DNA from: Lobosporangium transversale
Lineage: Eukaryota; Mortierellomycota; Mortierellomycetes; Mortierellales; Mortierellaceae
Direction: 5' to 3'
Assembly: GCF_002105155.1 (NCBI RefSeq)
Contig: NW_019028981.1
Span: 1,156,501 to 1,220,500, forward strand
Length of the DNA stretch: 64,000 bases
Each line of letters starts with the position of its first letter. Within the stretch, counting starts at the first letter, position 1. The translations under genes were made by a program, and so were the position numbers. Under the pieces are notes generated by a model. It was given only the letters and a program-made list of their open reading frames with translations, ran no database searches and was not told the DNA's origin. Below, piece by piece: positions 12,453-21,742 of this stretch.

Positions 12453-13628
12453 ACATTTTTTAGTGGTGGAGTTGCGTTGCACCATCACTGGAAATAAAAG
12501 ATGTCAACTTAATTATGTATTTGATCTCGTCGTTGGACGATTCTAGCTAATAGACGCGTTTATCACAAATGCAAGAGCATGCTAGATTTTTGTCTCAATG
12601 CAAGGATGAAGTTATTTGCACGGGCCTGTACACACCTTATTTACACTGCTCCCCACGTGCAAATAAAAAAAACTATTTGTACGATGTTTTTATGGACATA
12701 TCGATATTCTTGGTGCTATAGATAAAGTCACTCATTTCAAACCCAATTGGCCTCGCTCCATCCGGAGCCGCTAGCAGGGGCCGAAGCGCAACTTATTCAA
12801 GCGGATTTTACGCTACCTGACGAATGCTAATAGTAGTTCTGTGATGAGTACAGCAGGGCATAGTATGTGACCAATCTAGACAACTATTTCTGAATTAGTG
12901 TTGCAAAAACTTGATAAAACCAGTGGAACGCAGCATAGACAAACTCAAAGTCCATTGAGTCTTCAGAAAATATGTATTTCTCAATTTGAAACCAGTCGTG
13001 GTAAATATGCGCAAGTTACATAGCAAGAAAAAAAGATTTCCTGTAGGGAAGCTCGGCTGGGTCGCGAAAAATAACAATTATCGGATATTCTGAACTCATT
13101 TTCTCAAGAGGCAGTGTATAAAGTATTGAAAATAGAGTCCATATCGTTAGTAATAGCCTAGGCGAGTGATCCCTGCTTTAAGCTCTGCTTCTCAAGGCTC
13201 TAGCACAATAATCCATACAGCCATCAAATGACATGGTTTTGCTATTTCTATGGTTATAGTAATGTATACAGGTACTGCTCCATGGATCCTGCATAGATTC
13301 TTTTAAGAGTTACTATAAATAGAAGATGACAAGTTCCATTTGTCGTTCATTCTACAGGAGCCATTCATGCTTAAAGTCAAGTTTGTCACAATATTTGGCA
13401 CAGTCTTGATTAACACTGAACGGACTGTTATATCTCATCTCCTCTTCTGCACATTGGATATAGCAACATGTAATAAGCATTTGGTGCTCGAAGGAAGAAC
13501 AACAGTTTACAATGTGCGATCCTAATACTTCCTGTCTATTGACGTTTTTATTGAGAGAAAGCCCACCAATTAAAGGCGGATTTTGTTTGAAAGACTGAAT
13601 AATAACCCCCCGCAAATAACTTCATTGT

Positions 13629-13755
13629 TTGGCAGCCCAGTTGCCACCCAAGTGTGAAGTTAAGTGGCTGTTCCAAAAAATAGGCTGCCAAATAATGGCA
13701 AAATTACCACATGTATTAAGTATGGGCTGCCAATAATATTTGGCACCTGGGTTGC
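13629..13755. repeat. Small inverted-repeat element (MITE-like)
   Basis: The 11-base string at 13629-13639 (TTGGCAGCCCA) recurs as its exact reverse complement at 13723-13733. A related direct copy (AGGCTGCCAAATAAT) sits at 13682-13696. The outer flanks TTGCCACCCA and GGCACCTGGGTTGC are also roughly complementary. This is the architecture of a short non-autonomous inverted-repeat element next to the tRNA gene. No target duplication was identified. Confidence 0.4.
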
Positions 13756-13771
13756 AAAAACAAAAAAATCG

Positions 13772-13843
13772 TAGCAAAGGGTGGTTTCGATCCACCGACC
13801 TCTGGGTTATGAGCCCAGCGCTCTTCCTCTGGGCGACTTTGCT
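13772..13843 (-). tRNA. tRNA-Met (CAU), elongator type
   Basis: The reverse complement folds as a 72-nt tRNA. The acceptor stem is AGCAAAG pairing with CTTTGCT plus discriminator A. The anticodon arm is CTGGG-CTCATAA-CCCAG with anticodon CAU. The T arm is GGTGG-ATCGAAA-CCACC. The D arm GCCCAGAGGAAGAGC carries one imperfect pair. There is no intron and no encoded CCA. The sequence lacks the initiator-tRNA AUCGA-type T-loop context combined with a GGG/CCC anticodon stem, so I call it elongator, although the T loop begins with A rather than T. An LTR-like repeat starts only a few bases upstream of its 5' end. Confidence 0.9.
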
Positions 13844-13846
13844 GTC

Positions 13847-14136
13847 TGTTATGTCCTAAATCGAGGCAACTTAAGCTCACGTCCTATAACAAGTGACGTC
13901 ATGGTAGGTAGGACCAGAGGTATACCTATAGTGGTCACCCCGTCCTGCCTGGACGTGAGCTCAGCCACCCGATCCTCCCCGCTATAATAAATAGTGGACT
14001 CTCCGTCCCTGAAGTGTTCCTTACCTTTATCTTGGTACAACACTTCAGGTATGCAACCTCATTGATCTCAGCACTAGTTACTTGTATAGTATTATATGTA
14101 TCATAAACTAATAAAGACCTTTATCTTGGTACAACA
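13847..14136 (+). mobile_element. LTR-like element inserted directly upstream of the tRNA-Met gene
   Basis: The block begins TGTTATGTCC and ends GGTACAACA, so it has the TG...CA ends and short TGTT/AACA inverted termini of a long terminal repeat. Inside are a TATA-like CTATAATAAATAG at 13980-13992 and a polyadenylation-like AATAAAG just before the end. It starts about 4 bp from the tRNA 5' end, a position used by tRNA-targeting retrotransposons such as Ty3. A 25-base sequence (CCTTTATCTTGGTACAACACTTCAG) occurs at 14024-14048 and again at 14118-14142, suggesting a nested or rearranged terminus. No internal retrotransposon coding sequence follows, so this would be a solo LTR. Boundaries are tentative. 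Confidence 0.45.
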
Positions 14137-14345
14137 CTTCAGTGTGTTCTATGTATTTGCGTCTCGTTGCGGTTTTTAAGGGCATCTCAGTATAACCCCC
14201 CGGTTCTTAAGACAGTGATTTTTTCAGTTATTTATGTTTGATTACCTTAAATACAACACCTTTATCCATAATAGCACTTATATAAGTGCTTCCATAAATG
14301 CAAGACGAGTGGACGAATTTAAAAAAAAAAAAAAATCAAGACGGA

Positions 14346-15042
14346 CGAGCTCTTGGCTTAGCCGCCTAATGGCTGAGTAGTATACTCCTCAGGGCACCCC
14401 CTGTCTAGGCCAAGGGCCGGGTTTGAGTCCTGGTTAAGGCACATAAAGTGAAGCAAACATGTGCCAGGTCAGGGATTTGCTTGAGTTTTTACACTTTCTC
14501 TCCGAGACAGCCTAGTGTTCTCCGCTAAGGCTAAGATCGTGGGTGCACTACCCTAAGTCGCCTGGCTGGCCACACGTCTTAGCTATATATTCCACCCCCC
14601 GGCCGAACCAGCGGTACATCTGGCAGCACATCCCCATCTATCCACTTGACTAGGACAGCGATGATCACAAAGTTTGAAGGAGTCCAAAGTAGAAATTTCA
14701 GACCAATCCCGCAAGATTTGGGTCCACATGCCAGTGGATTTGATCGAATAGAAAAAAATTAAAAGTCGTCCTTAGCTAGAGTCGGCACGCCAGCCTCCGC
14801 GGCTTTTCACGGGCGCAACAGGCCACATCGGAAGGATGGACTTCGAGTACCGATCACGGTGTACTTGGCAGAGAAAAACATGGATACGAATTGGCTCTTC
14901 ACAGCCATACCGTGCGAACTTTGAGAGTTTCGCTTGTTTCATAGTTGAGGGCGATATCATTACTTTAGAGCGAGATTATGAAATAAAATTCCTCACCTCT
15001 GTGGGTTCTTGTTAACACGAAAAAAAAAAAAAAAAAAAAAAA
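14346..15042 (+). mobile_element. SINE-like retroelement, copy 1
   Basis: The unit starts CGAGCTCTTGGCTTAGCCG, has an A-box-like TGGCTGAGTAG and a B-box-like GGTTTGAGTCC about 45 bases apart (near 14370 and 14419), and ends with CTGTGGGTTCTTGTTAACAC followed by a 23-base A run. RNA polymerase III internal boxes at the head and an A-rich tail define a SINE. It is followed immediately by copy 2 of the same length (697 bp) with a matching head and tail. No coding capacity is seen. Confidence 0.55.
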
Positions 15043-15739
15043 CGAGTCCTTGGCTTAGCCGTAAAGCTTCCAGATTAACAACTGAAGGCTATTGATTGAA
15101 TTCCTGGCGGGGAGCAAGTTCACTACACTAAAATTGAGGCAATATCTCGAGGAAGTCGAGCGATAGGGCCTGCTCCATGGTCTAGAGGTGATGACCCTCT
15201 CGGAATGCCGCACGGAACGACCCTGAAAGAACGGCCGAACGCTAGACGAAGCAGACATTGATCCTCACCATCTACGCTAGTTTTATAGTTCACACACACA
15301 CGATGTTGTCCCTGCTCAGAAATGCGCGATGGAGAAAGACCCTTAGTGGCTAAAAATGTCAGAGGCATCTAGAATAAAAAAAATCTATATATGCATGATA
15401 TCCTGGATAAGGGCTTTCCAAGGAAACATGGCTAGACTTATGGTGACTGTAAAGCGACCCTCTCCGGAGGACGGGTCATCAAGTATATTCATTCTGAACT
15501 AGATAATTTTTCAGTTTTATAGTACTGTTCATTTAGAGACAAATTGTTTAAAAAAAACCATATGCATGCATGACATCTTCTTTTAATGCAGATTACATGA
15601 CCCTATGATATTGTTTTTTGCTGTTGTGGATTTTAAAGAAATGGCTAAACACCATGGCCTCAATAGAGCTAACGTCTAAATAAATCCTACATGACTTTGT
15701 GGGTTCTCGTTATCAAAAAATAAAAAAATAAAAAAAATA
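15043..15739 (+). mobile_element. SINE-like retroelement, copy 2 (tandem with copy 1)
   Basis: The head CGAGTCCTTGGCTTAGCCG matches the head of the preceding unit, a B-box-like GATTGAATTCC follows near 15093, and the tail TTTGTGGGTTCTCGTTATC plus an A-rich run matches the preceding tail. The interior has diverged strongly from copy 1 and contains a second tRNA-like string (GGTCTAGAGGT near 15177). The unit begins at the end of the A run of copy 1, so the second insertion probably used that A tract. Confidence 0.5.
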
Positions 15740-15949
15740 ACATTATGGTCTCAAACCAGTCGTCGTCGGCTTCAGAGGCCTAGATTATGCCTTTGTTTAA
15801 TCAGTAATACGATACGGAAAGTAAGCTCAAAAGATAGTGCATATCATCAGTTGTTTGTAGAACACTTTATCCCTTCGTCCGTAAGAAGGACAAATTTCCC
15901 ATTACAAATGGGCTTGAAATCCAGCAATCCATGGGCATTGCCTCGGAAT

Positions 15950-15971
15950 TTTATTTCGACGTCGAAATAAA
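15950..15971. repeat. 22-bp perfect palindrome
   Basis: The sequence TTTATTTCGACGTCGAAATA plus two further bases reads identically on both strands, centred between 15960 and 15961. It lies in a gene-poor region just beyond the SINE-like pair. It could be a dimeric protein binding site or the centre of a decayed inverted-repeat element. Function unknown. Confidence 0.8.
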
Positions 15972-16514
15972 TGACCGAAAACTAAACTGTCATGGAGCTA
16001 TCCAGGCTTCTTTATTTGTGCAAATAAAAAAACTCATGAAGACTTTCGTATGACCCTAGCATCCGCTTGAGGGCCCATTGTATCGTTTATTTATTGATTG
16101 GTATAATATAGCAGTGATAATATTCGCCGCCGTAGTATTGACTTGAAAGGAGGGCAATCTGAGTTGATTCATCCTACCGCACCATGGAGCTTGACTAACT
16201 TGATCTTTTCCTGTACAACTGCGAGACTTGATTTGTCACATCATTTGCTCCCTCGTCTTCTTGCGTTCCCTTGATATACCTGGGTTGGTAAACACTGCTA
16301 ATAGAGTTTGGGTCTGTTGAAACTAGAGGGAACCACACCAACGTATCATATCCAAGGTGATACATATATCTATGTTGGAGTGAATGGTGAAATGCCTGTG
16401 TGATTCAGATGTAATGAACATTTACGGCGAGAGGATGTGAGCGATTATGAGAGCAAGAAATAAAAAGTTTGTATCCCTTTTTAAGTCCTTGGCAACAGAG
16501 CATGGGTAGCAGCT

Positions 16515-16602
16515 GTGATCACAAGTTGATTTTGGTGAGTCCGCATAACGATGGTCAAGGCTCTATCTTCCATGCACGGCATGTGCATTATTATTGTTTC
16601 CA
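16515..16602 (+). repeat. Diverged dispersed repeat, copy B
   Basis: Partner of the block at 12351-12452, in the same orientation and with the same order of matching segments, 4.2 kb away. It carries a 7-base insertion within the CTTCCATGC...GCATGTGCATT segment. No coding potential is apparent in either copy. Confidence 0.5.
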
Positions 16603-18157
16603 GACCTAGGCACCAACCATGGGAGGTATTTTTTTTTCTGGGAGTTCTTTGTGTTAAACAGCCAGACAGAAAGCTTAAAAGACATACAAGCACATCAACG
16701 GTGGAAAAAAATGTATATGAGCAAACAGTTGCTGTGCTTCTTTGTTGTCTGCACATACCTTCTTGCATCACGAGGGGGTTTTTTTTTGCAAATCTTGTTT
16801 CCTTTTTTGTTCATCAATCACTCTCAGTTGTGTGTACGAACATGCACCAGGCTATTGAATAAACAGCTGAGGCGTCTCTTTGGTTCCTATACATGTAGAA
16901 ACACATTTTGCATCGCGGCGTTTTTTTTTTTTTTTTTGTTTTCTAGGCAATTCCAAAATACAAGCGTTTTCCAATGGAGCCTCTAGAAGAAATATTTAAA
17001 CTTTATTTTGGCGGCCACTCCACAATCATAACAATCCCTAGGAAAGAAACTCAAACGCGTCGGTATAATCTCGCTTCTATTATTGTAATTTCGTATATCT
17101 TGTTGATATCTGTAATTCTATATGCATATATTTTGGCGATTGGTATCAACTATCAAATTCACACATACATACACACCAAACGACCGCCAAAAACCACCAC
17201 TCTCGCTTCTGCTCTCCCTTCATCCACAAGACGCTGTACAATATCACCATTAACAAGGCACCATCCAGTGAGAGAGGGTAGTTAGATAGCTTTTACTCCA
17301 AGCAATAAGCGCATGCAACTACATCACTCCTATCTCCGCCATTGATGCCGGAACCTGAGAGCCAACGATTATCTCTGCTTTAACGCAAAAGTACTGGAGC
17401 TGTTGGAGCAAAGAGCGACATCTGAACCCATTCTCTGATAAAAAAGAAGAAAGAAGAAAAAAAAGATTTTTTTTCTTTTGTTGTTACCTTTGACAAGGAT
17501 GTAATCACCTGTTTCAAAACTAGTTCATACACACCGAGTCAAATCTGTCAACGTATTTACTACCCCTGTTCAAAATTATAAAATTTTTTTTATTCATTAA
17601 ATTCCTCACAAAGCAAGGGCCAATGCAAAAAGAAACTGAAAAAAAATTGTATAGCAAAGGATCGACATCAACACTGTATGCTTTATACGGAAATGCTCAC
17701 TTTGGTATCTCAATGCTATCGTTTCCAATCTGCCGTTCATATGAGAGCTTGTATTTATTTGTCGATCTCTACTATTGACTTGGACAAAACCCCAATCCAA
17801 ACAAAAGGAACTGAATAAAGATTGATGTGGCCTGTGAAGCAAAGGATCGATACCAAAACTATATGAGATAATGTTAATATTCATCATCAATTTAGGATAT
17901 AAAAAGAGATCATTGTCTTCCTCCTCTCCCGCTCGTTCACTCCAAAGTCTCATCCCTTTTACCACTGCCACTTGTTCCTGTATCTTTTCACCAATCTTCT
18001 CTGCCTGAACGTTTTATTCTTTATCTATTCACTTTGGATCTTTAAACCATAAAAAACTCATCCATTTATACCTTTGTCGCTCTTTTTATTCTTTTTCATT
18101 TCTTTTCATCACCACCATTTTCCCCTTTTTTCTTTCTCTTTCGCTTAGATATCGACC
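16603..18157. other. Non-coding region upstream of the nuclease pseudogene
   Basis: ORFs here are driven by poly-T runs (for example 16919-16937) and show no family features. The last ~160 bases before 18158 are strongly pyrimidine-rich (CTTTTT/TTCTTT), resembling the leaders of native genes in this window. The decayed element may therefore have had its own promoter. Confidence 0.4.
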
Positions 18158-19256
18158 ATGGGACTGAGGTCCTTCTTCAAACTGGTTGCGGATCGTAGGG
18201 TTTTACCTTCGGAAACTGACGTGGGCACTTTCTTGGCGGCAAATCCTGACCATTCTGTTCATGTAGATCTCCTCGGTATGTTCTATTACGACATCCACCG
18301 TAGAGTCGTCCATACAAAGATGAAAAACAAATCCGCCATTGATGTAGGAAGGTCCCTGGCTCTCGAGATAAAGGGTCTTTTCAAAACAGAAAATCTGACT
18401 ATCACATTGATTGGTGACCTTGTACTGAGAAAGAAAAAGCAAGAACAGAACGACAAGCCATAAGATAAAAAAATATGGACGCTTTGGAGAACGATATGAA
18501 CACCTTCGAGAGAAACTCTCGGACCGAAGTTTGAACTCGTCCTCAAGTCATGAGGCGCATCCAGAAGGGCCTTCGAGAAGTCCACACCCTGAGCGTCCAG
18601 GACAAGAATCAGCTGGCAACAGGCCTTGCCTCTGTCTTCGATGTCTGTCTGTGTGCATATGAAGCGAACCCATGCATAGGGTGCCATAATGAGGAGAATG
18701 ATAGGACGGTGATGTCCCAAGACTTTGATTTTTTTTGCATACGAACGAGTCTGCATCCTAGTGCGACCTCTTCCACACCGTAGACGAAAGTTTGAGGTTT
18801 ACGGCGTGAACAGCGTTATTCAAGCACTAAACCTACCATCACACGAACATCTGGTGTTATTCTGTGCCATCGCGGGCAATGATTACTCAAGGAACCCCGA
18901 GACGTTGGGCTCGATTAATAATCTTCGATTAGTTCGAAAGGTTGCGTGGAACAAGAGCTACAATAAAATGCTTCAAGATTATCTTAGGGAAGCTAGTAAG
19001 ATGTTGGGAAGGAACGCAGCCTCTGAAGAAGGCCATTTCAGAGTAGCTCTCCGCGTTTTTACTTCCGGCTATCAAACGTCGGCCCAAGCGTTACCATCGA
19101 ACAATGAGTTCGATAACTTCAAGCAGCGTCTACTCAATGGAAGGGGTCTTCGCCATAGAATGGCTCAGCAAAGGTGAACGCAGCGCCGCAGAACGTAAGA
19201 AAGCTCAAGCTATAGTTTTGGCCTTGAAACCAGACGTCCCCTATACTAATCGTTAG
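18158..19256 (+). pseudogene. FEN1/XPG-like 5' nuclease part of a decayed fused nuclease gene
   Basis: The start MGLRSFFKLVADR resembles an XPG N-terminal region, followed by HVDLLGMFYYDIHRR. After a frameshift near 18415 come PCTEKEKARTERQAIR (matching the FEN FDGxPxxxKxxTxxxR element), then NEENDRTVMSQDFDFF (the VxSxDxDxL acidic motif) and FCAIAGNDYSRNPETLGSIN (matching GCDYTPGIPGIG of FEN1). These motifs appear in the correct family order. The gene is broken: in-frame TAA at 18466, TGA at 18532, a one-base shift in the T8 run at 18727-18734, another shift near 19155, and TAG at 19254. The aspartates of the acidic clusters are partly kept. Family members cut branched DNA with two metal ions. 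The activity is presumably lost here. Coding-like sequence continues into the RuvC half. Confidence 0.7.
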
Positions 19257-21473
19257 TCCCTTTCTTGGATAGTGTAGAGACGCACCATCATTCTATATAG
19301 CGGAAGGGTCACATAGAAACCAGTTCCGGCCCATCTTTTCTGACAAGGCGAGCATATTGAATGGGCGCACAGTTGATATCAGTAACTGCCGTCAGCACGA
19401 TAGGCCGGGCCTTAAGCATCCACCGCGTCGGAAAAAGACAAAAAAGAAGCAACAGAAAAAACAAAAGCGGAAGCACAAAGGCAAGAAGCCCCACAGGGTT
19501 AAAAAAGAAGGTGAACCAATTAGGAACTTGAAGGATGCTACGAAGGTTGATTACAGCTACAGTAGTAAGCACCTTATCAAGGCCTTAACAACTGAGTCCC
19601 TCAAGGCTTCCATGGGCAAGGAAAGGCAGACTGGACGCAGAAGAAAGGGATAATATTGCAAGCCAGATCCGAGGGGCAGTTGTTATCCTCAACCGACTAC
19701 GCCGCTATGCATACTGGGCGATTGCCTTGGACATTGAGAGGATCATGCGGCTACCAGGGGCAGCAAGGTCGAGGAAAAAGGCACTGGACGAGGTCTTGGA
19801 TAGCACTGACTATTCCTTCCGTCCCGCCACCCTTCTTTTAAGTGATCAAGGTGGCCCCAATTCAGCTTACGCGAGGGCAAAAAAACAAGGAAGGGCCGTA
19901 GAAACGCCCCACTATCTCCTCGCTTATGAACATTTCAAGGCCACCACTGAACTTTCTCCAATAAAGGAAATAGACATCACATTGGGGGACGTACAAGGCT
20001 TTGATCCCAAAAAGACCTCGTTTCCAAGAGCGACAGAGCTACTAATGGGCCAAGTACAGCCATCATTAAGGCAGCACTACAGGAACGCAATGGTATAACC
20101 TTGTGTAGGGTATTTTCATGCATATTCTGCAATCAAATGCTCTCTATTCAGACTCTTCTTTTTTTCTAATTTCGATGTCGAGAAAACTAACGAAGACATG
20201 GGCGATATTGAGTTTTTTTTGCGGGAGAACAAAGAAGTGGAAAATGCTTAGGCTTCCCTACGTCTCCCTGGTCACTCAAATATGTGTATCTGTCTGAGCA
20301 CGCCCTAGTTGGCATCCTCTGGGCGAACGAAGATACCAAGCAGCTGCTGGAGCGTATTCTGCCTCTCAACAATCCTTCCAAGACTGCAATGTTTGAATGT
20401 GTACAGGGAACAAAAGGGTTTTTGATACAGGCTCTCTTTTGTGACATTGGAGGTGATGGATATCGAGACAAAGTATCTCTACAGTCACAAGACAAAGAAA
20501 TAACTCAAAGGAGCGATTTCTACTAACGGTCTTGTTCTGAATCTACTTGCCTATGACACAACCCAGACGAAGAGACAGCGGCAGTCTGACGTAGATGAAG
20601 AAGACCCCAGTCAGGAATTGGGGCTTTCCCAAGGATTCCTTGACACGACGTGTTCAAAGGCAGCTGCTGAAGGCCTGACAGATGAAGGCTAAGTAAACAT
20701 AAACTGGAGGAGGAGCTCCAAACTGCTTGAAAACGTTGAGCTCACATTCAACGAACCAGGGCGATGCCCATCCGCAAGCACCACAACTATCGTCGGATGC
20801 GATCCTGGTATTGTTAATGCCCTTACGTTTTCCTCGCTGGACCCCCACAACTCTAATTTGCGGCAAACGGTAAAGGTGAGAAGCAGGTTCTTGTACCTTC
20901 CCGTCCTCCGCTTCAATCACCTACTGAACAAAAGAGGTGTGAAAAAGGAATGATTGAGGTTGCGAGCGCCATCCCTGTATTTGGAAGGGATACGTACAAT
21001 GGGTGCTTCCAAAGGATGAGCGAGGAGTCCCAGACACAGACAGAATCAAAGAAGTTGGATGTGCTTCAAGAGTTCTACGAGTCCAGATGGTACCCTATAA
21101 AGAGACACCTTGTCACACAGGTATGACTTTTTTTAAAAAAATAAGAAAATCTGGAAAGCCATAGAACCCTTGCTGATAAACGACTGTCATTTGAAACGCT
21201 TAGGTCAAAGCACGAGGACACTTCGCTGTAGGGGTGCACGAATTTAACACCAATGCCCGCTGTCCCCGATCCCTCTGTGATAGCTTTTTGGAAGCGCTGT
21301 ACCCTCGCTCTAAATATTGCCGTGCATGTGAGGTATTCTTCAGCCGTGACGCAGTAGGAGCGGAAAACATCGCAAGAATCGGTCTTGCTCAAATTGAGAG
21401 GCAAGAGAGCCCTGCAAAGTACAAACCCCCGGAAGAGTCGCCTGCTCCGGCTGCAAAGCGCGCACGACGCTAG
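19257..21473 (+). pseudogene. Fanzor/TnpB-like RuvC nuclease part of the same decayed gene
   Basis: A lysine-rich linker (19405-19500) precedes an alpha-helical stretch (RDNIASQIRGAVVILNRLRR, 19670-19730), then KGAISTNGLVLNLLAYDT (20507-20560), a segment typical of eukaryotic TnpB-like proteins. RuvC-I is TTTIVGCDPGIVNALTF with Asp at 20801. RuvC-III is FFSRDAVGAENIARI with Asp at 21348. Between them is a zinc ribbon CPRSLC...YCRAC. The final intron, 21121-21203, has GT-AG ends and joins KRHLVTQ to VKARGHFAVGVHEFNTNARC in frame. Decay: frame changes near 19630, between 20098 and 20230, near 20490 and at ~20953, and stops at 20501 and 20690. Fanzors are RNA-guided DNA endonucleases carried by eukaryotic transposons. 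No terminal repeats or guide-RNA scaffold could be defined in the 270 bases after the stop. Confidence 0.75.
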
Positions 21474-21742
21474 ACACAAGCATTTGGGTGCCGACAACCC
21501 ACAAAGAATTTGTAAGTTCTGCATATTTCCGTCTCTGTATCCTTCTACCTAATCTTTTGCCTCTGAATTCCTGGACTAACTTTAAAAACCTTACAGATCA
21601 ACAGATAGAACTGATTGGTCTTCGTTTTAATAGTGCTGTTCGATTAGGGATAATTTGTAGTTATAACACTGCATCTTTCTAATAAGAAACAAATTTTATT
21701 GATTTCCTCTGCTATTTTTACTTTCTATATCAGCAAGATGTT

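Larger units (their letters stand above)
10384..13771. other. 3.4-kb gene-poor stretch
   Basis: No ORF here has recognisable family features; the longest are under 90 codons with no supporting composition. It contains the upstream region of the C1-THF synthase gene, a tandem CAACTGTAAG pair near 10958-10980 followed by a 7-bp inverted repeat (GTAAGCA/TGCTTAC), a GA microsatellite at 12148-12162, and one member of a diverged repeat pair (12351-12452). AT-rich, and probably decayed repeats. Confidence 0.5.

Noticed and set aside
17606-17971. 121-codon minus-strand ORF upstream of the nuclease pseudogene
   Set aside because: No family features, no splice-joined neighbours, and composition like the surrounding non-coding DNA.
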